Below are positions 34,604-46,383 of a DNA stretch of 64,000 nucleotides, one piece after another. Under the pieces are notes generated by a model that was not told the DNA's origin, ran no database searches, and saw only the letters and a list, made by a program, of their open reading frames with translations. Numbering within the stretch: position 1 is the stretch's first letter; each line of letters begins with the position of its first letter. Source of the stretch: Arabidopsis thaliana (taxonomy: Eukaryota; Streptophyta; Magnoliopsida; Brassicales; Brassicaceae); contig NC_003076.8 of assembly GCF_000001735.4 (NCBI RefSeq), positions 12,961,835 through 13,025,834 on the forward strand, in the 5' to 3' direction. Position numbers and translations under genes: made by a program.

Positions 34604-36462
34604 TGATATGTCTATAATTTGCATGTTTTCAGTGTTCATTCATTATCATTTTGAGTCTAGTTTCATATCATTCATCACTGTTTTATATCATTTCTTATCA
34701 TTCTTGCATACTTTGCATGATTAGGATAGCTTTGCCTATATATTGCATTTTTGAGTTTTTTTCAGGTGATTTGGAGCTGTTTGCGAGCAAATTGGAAGAA
34801 GCGAGCCAGAACCAAAAGGACATACTCGACCTCAGGCCGAGTACATCGAGCACAATACTTGACCCCCTGGTCGAGTGACTTTGGAGCCATTCTACCCATC
34901 TACTCGACCCTCAGGTCGAGTAACCGCAGCTCAGGCCACTCGATGACATTACTCGACCCCCTGGTCGAGTATCACTTTGCCACACCACCTGATAACACTC
35001 GGTCGTTCACTCCACCACGTTACTCGACCCCCTGGTCGAGTATCATCACTCACCATGAACACCATCACTCGACCAAGCACTTGATCACATCTTTGGAGTC
35101 TACTCAAATTTGCACTCAACCAGACAAGATGACCACAAGGAAGAGAAGACGAAGTATTTGGAAGCGGCCTGGAGCCCCATCGGATCACGAAGCCCATCTC
35201 GGCCCATTATCACTCTATGGGCCGGGCGATTAGGTTATTGGCCCGTCTACTATCTTTTTATTTAGTTTTGTATAAATAGATGTCTTAGGGTTCTGTCCGA
35301 GAAATCTAGTCGACTTTGAGTTTTTGTTTCAGTTTTATTTTCTGTTTTACTCTGGCTGCGCCGCTTTTGCTTCTGCAACCTGTAATTCGAGACTTTTACA
35401 AGTTATTCAGATTCCGCATTTAATTTCACCTGTCATGTACTCTTTATCTCTTTACTTTTGCAATATTATCATTTACCTGCGTTTATGTCTTTGAGCATGT
35501 TATCTGAGTAGTGACATAGAGTTCTTAAGGATGGGATAGAGTAGTTGTGGAATCCATAGTCTGTAGAATGGTTAAGTTTTAGAATTGATTGAATCCCTTC
35601 AGGACTACTTGTGTTTACTGCTTATTTCTTTCTGATCAACTGGAATTCGATCCCAAGCATTCCCGCACCCAGAAGGTGTTCGATGGAATGCTTGATCCAC
35701 TAGTTCCTGAAATATTCGTCTCTATCCCAAGGGATTGACCGTTTAGAGCGTTTATTGACTTTATCAGTCTGTTCTTATTGCCTGCATAGTTAGATTCTGT
35801 TAATGGGAATTAGTCTGGGCTAGCTTTGCTTGAGGATTTCTATCACGGGAGTGAATTGATCTGTTGTTGAACCTGTTGTTTAGGGATAGCTTGATTGCGC
35901 TTGTTAACCATTCGAATAGGCTAGGATACCACTCTATTCGATTACCCCATCCTTTGGAATTTCTCGTCTATCTGATTTCTCTGTTTTATCATTATCGCTT
36001 AATCGTTCTCATTGCATGTTTCTTAGTTTTTGCAATTACTCGACCAACTTACTCGACCACACCCAGTGTCTGGCAACAGACTGTGCAATCGAGTATAGTT
36101 GTCTTGTTTCCTGTCTATTACTCGACCAGTACACTCGACCACACCCAGTGTCTGGCAACAGACTATGCAGTTGAGTATAGCTGGTTCATATCCTGTCTGT
36201 TACTCGACCTGTTACTCGACCACATCCTACTTCTGCCATCAGCCTGTTGTGGTCGAGTGATTTTAGTAATTCATTTATTGTTTCTGTTTTCTGCATGTTC
36301 GCTTAGGACTGTTAGGAACCCCAACACTGTTATTGCTTGGCTTGACTTAGTGACTTCTGATCACATCTCATCTATTTGCATCACACCCATTTGGATTGAC
36401 ACCCTAAGTACTACAACGACATGATAGTGCTATAGGATTAATTGATTAAAAAACTATTATCA
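34604..36462 (+). repeat. 5' LTR of Athila-1 (1859 bp)
   Basis: Near-identical to 49366-51078 except for extra copies of internal repeat units (the block around 34960-35045, and a unit of about 75 bases near 36090-36170). TATA-like TATAAATAGATG near 35271 sits in both LTRs and is followed by TCTTAGGGTTCTGTCC, a likely transcription start region. Confidence 0.9.
34821..35043. repeat. Palindromic ACTCGACC…GGTCGAGT cluster in the 5' LTR
   Basis: Four to five near-perfect inverted repeats of the form ACTCGACC-N3to6-GGTCGAGT (for example at 34858-34877, 34903-34921, 34950-34971 and 35021-35042), separated by 30-60 bases. Single half sites continue through 36040-36260 and 39610-40610. Confidence 0.8.
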
Positions 36463-36465
36463 ATT

Positions 36466-36483
36466 TGGCACCGTTGCCAATTG
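36466..36483 (+). other. Primer-binding site of Athila-1
   Basis: TGGCACCGTTGCCAATTG, an Asp-tRNA-type site three bases past the LTR; the 3' part differs from the Athila consensus. Confidence 0.65.
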
Positions 36484-36634
36484 GATGTTTGTTTGCTATA
36501 TTTGAGATTGTAGAATACTTAAGATCAAGTTCTTTTTCATTTTTACTGAAAGTTACTAACTTTGTGTTTTTTGTGTTTGTCTGTTTTGATTCAGGTACTG
36601 CGAATCACCAGCTTCACCACTTGGTACTCGTTGT

Positions 36635-38027
36635 ATGCAAACACGATCACAAGGAAATCAGAATCTCCTATTCAAAGATAACATCTACCGTATTGCACGC
36701 CAACTCAGAACACAAACAGCAACAGACACAATGGTAGATGAGCAAGTACAACCAAAAAACATAGGTGCAGGTGATGCACCACACAACCACAATCAGCGTA
36801 ATGGCATCGTGCCTCCACCAGTGCAGAACAGCAACTTTGAGATCAAGAGCGGTCTCATTGCCATGGTTCAGAGCAACAAGTTCCACCGCCTCCCTATGGA
36901 GGATCCACTCGATCACCTAGACGAGTTTGATAGGCTCTGCAGCATAACAAAGATCAATGGAGTTAGTGAGGATGGCTTCAAGCTCAGATTGTTTACATTC
37001 TCTCTTGGAGACAAACCCCATCAGTGGGAAAAGTTGCTTCCTTAAGGCTCTATCACCTCCTGGAATTACTGCAAGAAAGCCTTCTTGGCTAAGTTTTCTC
37101 ATACTCCAGGACTGCGAGACTAAGGAATGATATTTCCGGTTTCACACAGACAAATAATGAGACTTTCTGCGAAGCATGGGAGCGTTTCAAAGGTTACCAG
37201 ACACAATGTCCTCATCATGGTTTCTACAAAGCTTCACTTCTCAGCACCCTCTATAGAGGTGTCCTTCCCAAGATCATGATGCTTCTTAATAACACTTCTA
37301 ACGGGAACTTCCTCAACAAAGATGTTGAAGAAGGATGGGAGCTGGTAGAGAACTTGGCTCAGTCAAATGGCAACTACAATGAAGATTACGATAGAAGCAT
37401 CTGCCACAGCTCTGATTCTGATGAGAAGCACTGCAGAGAAATGAAAGCTATGAATGACAAATGGACAAGCTACTCCTTGTGCAACAGAAGCACATTCATT
37501 TTCTGGGTGATGATGAGACGTTCCAAGTCCAGGATGGGGAGACTCTGCAGTCAGAAGAGGTCAGCTATGTGGAAAACCAAGGAGGTTACAACAATGGTTT
37601 CAACAACTTCAAGCAGAACCATCCCAATCTGTCTTACAGAAGTACAAATATTGCAAACCCGCAGGACCAAGTCTACCCCTCTCAGCAGCAGAATCAACCC
37701 AAGCCCTTTGTTCCATACAACCAAGGTCAGGAGTATTTTCCTAAGCAGCAGTATCAGGGCAACTATCCGCAGCAACTTCCACCACCTGGGTTCACACAGC
37801 AGCAACAACAACCAGCTTCAACAACTCCAGATTCTGACTTGAAGAACATGTTACAGCAGATTCTCCAGGAACAAGCAGCAGGAGCAATGGATCTCGCCAA
37901 GAAGATGGCAGAAATCCACAACAAGGTTGATTGCACTTTCAACAATCTGAATATCAAACTTGAGGCATTTACCTCTAAGGTCAGATACATGGAAAGACAA
38001 CTACATCAACCTCTGCTCCAAAAGTAA
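36635..38027 (+). pseudogene. Athila-1 gag
   Basis: ATG at 36635 ([18 protein letters not shown]), then [40 protein letters not shown], a TAA at 37043-37045, a frame change near 37100, [40 protein letters not shown], another frame change near 37455, and a Gln/Pro/Asn-rich C-terminal region ([15 protein letters not shown]) ending TAA at 38027. This is the capsid/nucleocapsid protein of the element; no CCHC knuckle is seen. The sequence parallels Athila-3 gag at 61817-63511. Confidence 0.85.
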
Positions 38028-38272
38028 CAGGACTTCCAGGGAAGTCAATCTAAAACCCGAAAGAATACGCCACTGCTCACGCAATCACTATCTGTCATGA
38101 TCGAGAGCTGCCTACTCGACATGTCTCCAACTCAATCGCTGAGGACAGTGATGTTCAGGACAGGGAGGCTTCTACTCATATTGAAATTTCAGTTGTTGGA
38201 CTCGACCATTCAGTTGGATCCCGTTTTCAAACTCAGTCCAACCTAGACGAGAAAGCAACCATCATTGAGAGG

Positions 38273-39358
38273 ATGGTAAAACGATTCAAGCCAGCACCAT
38301 TACCTTCACGTGCTCTTCCATGGAAATTCAGGAAAGCATGGATAGAAAGATACAATTCTCTTGCAGAGAAGCAGCTTGATGAGATGGAAGCGGTGATGCC
38401 TCTAATAGAAGTTCACAACCTGATCTCGTATCCTCACAAAGATACGAGAAAGTCAATTCTGGAAAGGATCAAGATTTATCAAGATTTAGAAGACGAATGT
38501 AATGCTAATCCGTCTAGGGCCACTGTTAAGAGGAGTGTTCAAGAAAAACTGGAAGATCCTGGAACTTTCACTCTACCATGTTCCATTGGTCAATTGGTTT
38601 TCAGCAATTGTCTATGTGATTTGGGAGCTTCAGTAAGCTTAATGCCACTCTCCGTGGCAAGGAAGTTGGAATTCACTCAGTACAAGCCTTGCGACATGAC
38701 TTTGATCCTTGCTGATATGTCTTCAAGGAAACCCTTTGGCCTGCTACAAGATCTGCCAGTAAAGATTAATGGAGTGGAAGTACCTACAGATTTCGTTGTG
38801 CTTGAGATGGAAGCAAAACCTAAGGATCCTCTAATCCTAGGGAGACCTTTCTTAGCCTCAGTGGGAGCGATGATAGATGTCAAAGACGGGAGAATAAGTC
38901 TCAACCTTGGGAAGCACATCAAGCTGCAGTTTGACAACAACGAAACTTTGCAAAGGACAGCTGTAGAAGAAAAGATCAGGGCTCAACCTCAACCTTCAAA
39001 TTCAATCACCAGACCAAGCACAACCTCTACACCTGACTTGCGAGATCTCAAAAAGAAATTTGATGAGCAAGAATAAACCATAGAGAATCTAGCTCAGACA
39101 GTTGAGGAACTTAAGAGTAAATTGGATCAGATGCAAGAGAAAGCTCAATCAAAATGCGGGATTGATACTATCCCGAGAAAAAAGTTTACTTCAAGACGGT
39201 CTGAGGAGATAAATTATCCACCAGAAGAGAAAGAGGCCTATTTCGAGGAAAGAAGAATTGAGTATTCTTCTACGCATCTCTCAAGAGAGGATGCTGAATA
39301 TGATGATGAGATCAGAGAGGACTATGCAGATCCTCTCTATCACCCATTTTCTTCTTAA
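38273..39358 (+). pseudogene. Athila-1 aspartic protease region
   Basis: Retropepsin with the active site [18 protein letters not shown], then [19 protein letters not shown] and [19 protein letters not shown]. The frame runs from 38273 to a TAA at 39074-39076 and stays open in the same frame to 39358, with a Lys/Glu-rich coiled-coil tail (IENLAQTVEELKSKLDQMQE). The single TAA is the only lesion in about 360 codons. RT should follow but does not. Confidence 0.85.
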
Positions 39359-40683
39359 TGAGTGTGAGGAGTCAAGCTAGAGACTTTAAACAAGCTCACT
39401 TGGGAGGAATTCCCAAGACTGTTTCTGTAAATAAAACTTTTATTTTCTTTTTATTTTTGATTTGTTTTTGGTTGTGTTTGTGATTCTCAGGAACAGAGAA
39501 ACAGCGTGGAGGTAGAGTAAAAATTTAAAAAATTTACTCTACAGAGCAACAAGGGATCGAGTATGTGAGAAATTCAAGAATTTGAAAAACTTTTGTTGCA
39601 CTTAGAAGCCATGAGGTCGAGTAAGTTGGTCGAGTATTAGTGATGATTTTAAAAACCAAAATTTTGAAATTATACTTATACTCGACCAACAGAAGCTACA
39701 GAGACTTGGAGGGAGTTTAACAAGTTTACAGAGGATTACAGAAGGTTCTAGTCAACAGGGAACAATGCTTCAGGACAAACAGACCAAGTGCGTCCCACCT
39801 TCTCTCCTTTTTGTCCCCCCCCCCCACGCCCTTTTAGTGATAAGGAAATCCCAAGGCTTCATCACAGCCACTCGATCCAACCTCATCTCTTCACACCGAC
39901 GCCATCTCTCCCTCACAACTCTCACTCGACCAAATCTCACTCGCCATCTCTCTCACCGACTCTCTTTCACTCGATTGCGATGTCCTCTCCAATCGCCGCT
40001 TACTCGGCCACCTGACCTTTACCGTCTCTCCGTCGTCTCCGTTCACTCAACCTTGCCGTTCGAACTTCACCATTCCTCACAGCTTCGTCTCCTTCTCACT
40101 CGACCACAACTCGACCTCTCCGCGCTTCATCTTCATCTTCATTTACTCGACTTTACCGGAGCTCCTCGCCGTTCTAGCTTCGCCATCTCTCACTGCTCAC
40201 CATCTCTCCTTCACTCGACCACTTCACGCTTCGCCTCAACATCTACGCCAGAGTTTCTCGCCATTCACCGTGCTTCCGTCGCCTCCATACTCGAGTTTAC
40301 TCGACCTCACGCCGTTCACTCACCGCAAGCTTGACTCGGCCACCAAGGAACTCGCCTCCCCCTCCTCACCCCCTCTCAACCACTCGACCTCATCGTTGCC
40401 ATCTCTAATCAAAACCGCCACCATGTTCTCTCCATTCGCCGTTTACTTGACCAAACTGCCACTACAATCAACCAAACAAGCCTTGCCACCATTCACTCAA
40501 CCACGACGTTACCGTCTCTCATTCACTTTCACTCGACCGCAAAACCGCAAAACTCGAATCCACAATTTCAACGTACTCGACCGGTTTAATCGACCGTGTA
40601 CTCGGCCGGTTTAGTGTTTGCGCTTATTAAAACTAACATATTGACGTTTAGGTTTGAGTTGCATTTTTTTCCAGGAAATCAAT
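39359..40683 (+). other. Spacer replacing pol in Athila-1; CTCGACC-rich
   Basis: An A/T-rich part is followed from about 39790 by a C/T-rich block with an 11-base C run (near 39815) and more than twenty CTCGACC-like half sites up to 40610. Long frames here (39765-40334 and 40270-40614) are Ser/Leu/Pro/Arg-rich by-products of base composition. Expected RT, RNase H and integrase motifs are absent. Confidence 0.6.
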
Positions 40684-42145
40684 ATGAGTTACTACAGTGG
40701 CGAGTCCTCTATGGATGCGGATTACAACGTCGATGAAGGTGAGTCTTGGTCAACTAGACCGGAGAGAGAGCAACAGGCTTATGAGAGTTTCAGAGCTGAC
40801 ACCCAAAGCTTAGTAGCTTGACGCAATGAGAGGAGAGCTGAACGACTTCTAGGGAACGAGGTACCCCTGTTATCAGACTTTAGCCCAGCTGGGGATACTG
40901 GAGGACGTACATCACTTATTTGAGAAGTGTCATCTGGAGACACTGATGTCTTACCCGTACGTCGCCTACAAGAAGGAAACAATAGAGTTTCTCTCCACTC
41001 ACAGCAGATGAGCTGGAGAGTGAAGGGTTGCGGTTCTTGACTTTTTCAGTGAGCGAGCACCGTTACCAGCTATCTATCGGAGCTTGGAAGGATTGTTTGG
41101 TTTCCCAAGTGAAAAGGGAACTAAACCCAAGTTCGAGAGGGAAGAGTTGAAGGATTTGTGGTTAACTATTGGGAACGATATGGCGCTCAACTCTATGAGG
41201 TCCAAGAGCAACCAGATTCGAAGCCCTGGGATCCAGTACTATCAACGCTCTGTAGCGAATGTTCTGTACTCTATGGAATCTACAGGCACCGTGTCTAACA
41301 CAGACATGGAGATGATTGATTCTGCACTCACGGGCATTCTCCGCTGAACAAAGGGGAAGAAGTTCCTAAAGGGCGACCTCAATGATGCTCCACCGGTTAT
41401 GCTTCTGTTGATCCACCTCTGTGGATACAGGAAGTGGGCGCACACCAACGGGAAGAAGAGGGCGCGAAGAGCCCTTTGTGTAGGTGGTGTTGTGACACCA
41501 ATTCTGATAGCATGTGGTGTACCTCTCACGTCTCCACGGTTCGATCCGAGGATGATGGATTTAGATCACTTGCGTCGTTGTGAGTTTCTGGAGCACGACA
41601 TAGTTGGCGATTTCTATCGCTAGAAGTTCGAGCACTCCTTGACCCGAAAAGCCAACATTCTGCTTCCCTGCACTGAGGCCACAACCATACTCCAGGGCGA
41701 AAACATTGACTTCAAGCCTGCGCGTGATTACATCTACTTTGAGAGCGCTCCACCGACTGATGACAACGTCCCTACAACAGATTCTATAGAGGATGAGATT
41801 GCTGAGACAGATGAGGATAGGGAGGAGGAGTACGATACGAGCATGTATCATTTCAGTGAGCATGTACCTCCAGCGAGGGAGAGCAAGAGCTTGAGCGAAG
41901 CTCACAGAAACAACAGCAAGTTGCAGAAGTGGTGCAAGAAACAAGATAGGCTACTCATCAAGTGCTTCAAGGCCATCAAGTTTCTGACTGACAAGCTAAG
42001 CTGCTCCTCTTCTACCACAGCTATTCCGCAGGGAGAGCCTCCTCTAGACATGCCCTCGAGGAGATATGACGCGTCAGAGCCAAGTCGCCACAGGCCAGAG
42101 CCAGTTCAACACAGGCCTGAGCCTAGTGACCGAGTAGTCTCATAG
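40684..42145 (+). pseudogene. ATHILA ORF-1 family gene (env position)
   Basis: ATG at 40684 ([20 protein letters not shown]), with a TAG near 40819 and a frame change before 41084. From there one frame runs to 42145 with stops at 41345-41347 and 41621-41623. Motifs: GLFGFPSEKGTKPKFEREEL, SNQIRSPGIQYYQRSVANVL, LIHLCGYRKWAHTNGKKRAR and MDLDHLRRCEFL. Proteins of this family lie where an env gene would be in Athila elements; their role is unknown. The C-terminal 130 residues are acidic, then Pro/Arg-rich. No transmembrane helix is visible in the surviving frame. Confidence 0.75.
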
Positions 42146-42628
42146 GTCCCTGCGAGGCATTCATCATTTGAGCCTCGGGAGCTCGGGAGAAAGAAGAAGG
42201 CTGCATTGGCTCAATCTGGCAGTAGGAGTACATGACTTCTCCAGTCCCGAAGCTTACGTGACCGCGGTTCTGGCCGCAGCAGAAGAAGAGAGGTCGAGTA
42301 TCATCAGAGCGGTGCTGGCCGCGACGAAGGAGCAGAGGTCGAGTAACCCCACGGGGAAGCTGAGACACAACAGGGAGATTCTTCGATGGCATGGGAGCAA
42401 TCACAGGCAGCTATTGACGACCAACTCCGTTCCTTTTTCCACTGAGGTAAGCACCTCACTTCACCATTGTAATATACCATCTCTTGTTTTTATTTTGTTT
42501 CTGTGATGTGTTTTGTCCTCAGTACTCTCTTCCAAATTTGGTCACACAGTGGACTGTGTGATTTAAGTTTGGGGGAGGGCTCAAGAAGTGTGTGTTGCAT
42601 TGTATATAATCTCTAGTCTGCATTCATC
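42146..42628 (+). other. Athila-1 region after ORF-1, with a PPT-like tract
   Basis: No gene. Around 42540-42580 is CACAGTGGACTGTGTG followed by AAGTTTGGGGGAGGGC, a second polypurine-tract-like sequence thousands of bases before the terminal one at 49351. Confidence 0.5.
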
Positions 42629-42631
42629 TAA
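42629..42631. repeat. Left TAA target duplication of the PIF element
   Basis: TAA here and at 47967-47969, as expected for PIF/Harbinger (TWA targets). Confidence 0.75.
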
Positions 42632-42648
42632 GAGCAAGTCTAGCAAGG

Positions 42649-43906
42649 GTTTTTAGTGGGTTTCTATGTTGGGTTTTTTAAAAAAAATGGGCCCGGATGA
42701 AAAAAAACAGAACAATCCATTTAGGATCGTTCCTAAAATTGGGTTTTTCGCGACCCAATAGAAACTCATACGTGGCTTCATTTTATTGGGTAAACGTTTT
42801 GACTAAACAAAAAAAAAAAACACGCGTTTTTTTGTTTTCTTCTTCTCTCTGATTTCTTCGTGGTCGCCGACGGAGACCCCAAATCGATTCTGCTTCTAAC
42901 CAAATCGAAACCCTCATCATGGTTCGTATCTCTTCTTCTTCGAATCGATTTGATTTTATGAGCTTTGAAATTGAATTTTGAAAGAGATTATGATCTGATT
43001 GCATTGGTATGTATATTGAATTACGAATTCTGGGAATTTTTAGTTCGTGTACTAAGCTTGAGCTGCATATGTTGTTATTAGCTTGTTCTTAGTTTTCTAT
43101 ATGTTTGCTTCATTCTCAGTGAAGTCATATTGTTGTTTCTATATTAACATAGAAATTTCAGATCTTTATGTGTTTGTTCTGTAGCTTTGTTTGTACCTAT
43201 ATCCTTCAAAGAAAAACTTACGGATTCAGGTATATGTTTTGTTGTGGTAGATAGAGGAGCATTATGTGGCTCAAGGTTTAAGTATTGTTGGATACTTTGA
43301 TTTGGTTGTCTGAAAAGTTTAGATGTCGTGTATTCATTGCATAAACTGGCTTTTGCTTGTTAATCTTTCAAGCCTTCAAAGCATCTGGACAACGATTTTG
43401 CATTATGTATTTGATCTTTTGGTAGTTCGTTTTAATTAAGTTTTTGTTTCTATATTTTTTCTGAGGTTATTTGGAGGATTTGCAACAAAGTTTGCTGCTT
43501 CTTAATTGAATATAATCCAAATGCAAAGGTGGTTGGCTTGAGATCGAATGCAAGGTAATTTATCATTTTGTATTTATTTATGTGATCAATGCTTTGCTGT
43601 TATTTACTGTGATAAATGCTTCTTTGTTGATATAAAACTGTAGTTAGATAAACGTCAATTGCTTTTGTAGGTAAACGTCAAATGCTAGTTCTTATAGCAT
43701 TTAAAACTGTAAAACTGTGATGATTGCTTGGTAGGTTAATTTTAGTCAATAGTATTTAGTATGGCATTGATTGTGAGTTGTCTAACAAAGCCATAATTTG
43801 CCTTTAAAACACAAAACCGTAACCTTTGATTTTTAAAACACACAACCACAAACAATAATATGATTCACCGAATCCATATCATCATACTTCAAGCTTTATA
43901 AACCTT
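42649..43906. other. PIF 5' region
   Basis: AT-rich. CTTCTTCTCTCTGATTTC and AACCCTCATCATGGTTCG near 42840-42920 look like a leader and possible first exon; the donor and next exons are not clear. No other gene seen. Confidence 0.4.
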
Positions 43907-44820
43907 TTGAACAGTCAAGATGACAGTCACATTCTCCCACCAAATCCATATGAATGCTTTGAACTTGGATCAGCAAATGTCCCTGTGTATAGCACTGAGT
44001 GGTCTGATGATGATCCAAGTGAAGATGAAGCACCAATTGCTGGGAAAAAGGGAAGAAAGGGAAGAAAGGGAAGAAAGTCAAGAAACCAAAGAGGAATTGG
44101 TCATCAACTGAAGATGTTGTTCTCATAAGTGGGTGGCTGAACACTTCCAAGGATCCGGTGGTGGGCAATGAGCAAAAGGGGGCAGCTTTCTGGGAACGTA
44201 TAGCAGCGTACTACAACTCAAGTCCCAAGCTCAAAGGTGTGGAAAAGAGAGGCCACATATGTTGTAAACAAAGGTGGTCAAAAGTGAATGATGTTGTGAA
44301 CAAGTTTGTAGGGAGCTACTTGGCTGCAAGCAAACAACAAACAAGTGGTCAAAATGATGATGATGTGGTGTCTTTGGCACATCAGATCTTCTCAAAAGAT
44401 TATGGCTGCAAGTTTACTTGTGAGCATGCTTGGAGGGAGCTTAGATATGATCAAAAGTGGATTGCTCAGTCTACTCATGGGAAAGCAAAGAGAAGAAAAT
44501 GTGAAGATGACTCTGAACCTGTTGGCCTTGAAGACAAGGAAGCTCGTCCCATTGGTGTTAAGGCGGCCAAAGCCGCAGCCAAAGCCAAAGGAAAAGGCAA
44601 GCTAAGTCCGGATGAAGGTGAAGAAACCAATGCTTTGAAGGAGATAAAAAGTATATGGGAGATAAAAGAGAAAGATCACGCTGCCAAAGAGAAGCTAATC
44701 ATTATTAAAGAGAAGAAAAATAGGACTAAGTTGCTTGAGCGTCTGTTAGGGAAAACAGAACCTCTATCTGACATAGAGATTGAACTGAAGAACAAGTTAA
44801 TCAATGAGTTGTTGGCTTGA
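43907..44820 (+). pseudogene. PIF ORF1, Myb/SANT-like DNA-binding protein
   Basis: In PIF/Harbinger elements this protein binds the ends and helps the transposase. An upstream part LPPNPYECFELGSANVPVYS and EWSDDDPSEDEAP leads to a Lys/Gly/Arg run (GRKGRKGRK, 44046-44080), where the frame slips by one. The conserved part follows: NWSSTEDVVLISGWLNTSKD, AAFWERIAAYYNSSPKLKGV, KQRWSKVNDVVNKFVGSY (SANT-like trihelix) and a C-terminal basic coiled coil (KEKDHAAKEKLIIIKEKKNR), ending TGA at 44820. The true start is not visible, since the first codon at 43907 is TTG; an upstream exon is likely. Confidence 0.75.
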
Positions 44821-46383
44821 GTTTCAGTTGTAGGTTAAGTGTCTGTTTCTAGATTATGGTTCTCTAAGTGTCTGTTTTAACTCTGTTTTTAAGTTTAGTG
44901 TCTGTTTCAAGTGTGTTTTTATATTTAGTGTCTGTTTTTTGTCTATGTTTTATGTTTAAGTGTATGACTATGTTAATCAATGAGTTGTTTCAGTTTATGA
45001 GTTTGAGTTGTTTCACTTTGGCACTTTCAGTTTCAGTTTATGAGTTTGAGTTGTTTGACTTTCACTTTCACTTCAGTTCTGTTCTATTTTTGATCTAGTC
45101 TCCAAGCTTACTTGGTATTTTACTGATGCAGAACATGTGAGAAAGAAGAAAATGAAGAGCCAACAAAACAAAAGTTAGGTCTTGTTCCAGACGACCAGTT
45201 TCTTGCTCAAAATCCGGTTAAGTTTTCTTCTGACTCTTACCTTTTTTTTTTTTTTTTGGTTGTATCTTATTAGCAGTCATACATTTGCAGAATAACAGAA
45301 CAGTAGGATTATGGTTTCTATTTTAGTCAACTGGTTAACGAGCTTGGTTGTGCTTTGGATCTTCAGTGTGGAGTTTTATTATTAGTTTTCTCGCACAAAT
45401 TTCTTCATACTGTATCTGTTCTAAAAAATTATGGCTATGTAGGAATAGAATTTGGGCTACGAAGAAGTAAAACCAGATACATTTTTTCGATCTGCAATAG
45501 ATGTATGATTGAAGGTATCAATGATTACAAGCTTTAAACATCAATCTCCTATGTATTTTTGATAGAATTTGCAGACAATGAAACTTAAACATGCACCTTT
45601 ATTAGCTTCACGCTCACTAATCTGTAGAATCATTTTCTGCCTTGGAGCTTTGAGTGTGTATATATAACAGAATCATATCGGGTGAATCCTGCAGGGACAA
45701 TTGAGCTTCACTACCTGTTAGGTCTTGCACCACACATGGAGCATCTAACTGAGGAAACAGAGCCAACAAAACAAAAGTTAGGTCTTGTATCTTACTAGCA
45801 ACAAAAACGTTTCAGAAACGTTGAAAAAGTTATAAGTCCGTGCTCTTTGGAATGTATTATATCATTGGCAACCAATTTGTTTGTTTGTGAACATTTTCAA
45901 TGATTTTGGACCGCATTTAATTGGAGTCACATGTGGACGCAGACCGCATTTAACCGGTTTGACAAAATATGTGTTTCTTTTAACGATGACAAACCACTAC
46001 TGAATCACAGAATCATAAGCCTTGTTTTAATGGAGAAGAAAGAATATCAAGTCCAAGTGTTTGCCATTCTTTAGTGCCGACATCAAGTACTTTAGTATGT
46101 CACCAAGGAATGTACTTTAGTTTTGTCACCACAAACTTGATTGTTCTTTTCATTTGAACCATTGATTATTGTACCATTCATTTGCACCATTCACTACTCC
46201 TTTATATTGTATGAATGAATGTACACCGAATAAAAAGAATTCCGAACACACTACTCCTTTATTGTTCTATATATAATCCGAACACTACTTCAATATTTCT
46301 ATCAACTCTCTTTATCATAATAATAAACACTCTTTTTTATCAAATCATTTTTATCTCTTCTCTCTTTCTATAATTTTGCTAAA
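44821..46383. other. PIF inter-gene region with an exact 30-bp direct repeat
   Basis: Contains GTTTCAGTTT / TAAGTGTCTGTTT simple repeats (44820-45080), a T-run near 45245, and a 30-base sequence (with GCCAACAAAACAAAAG) present exactly at 45156-45185 and 45759-45788. The part 45690-45790 translates to IELHYLLGLAPHMEHL, possibly a captured exon. Just before 46384 is a plausible transposase promoter (TATATATAATCC near 46270). Confidence 0.45.

Noticed and set aside
39765-40614. Frames of up to 189 codons rich in Ser, Leu, Arg and Pro
   Set aside because: They overlap in two frames in a CT-rich, CTCGACC-rich spacer and show no domain; base composition explains them.
44868-45098. A 76-codon Phe/Leu/Ser-rich frame after PIF ORF1
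   Set aside because: It translates a GTTTCAGTTT / TGTCTGTTT simple repeat in the 3' flank.
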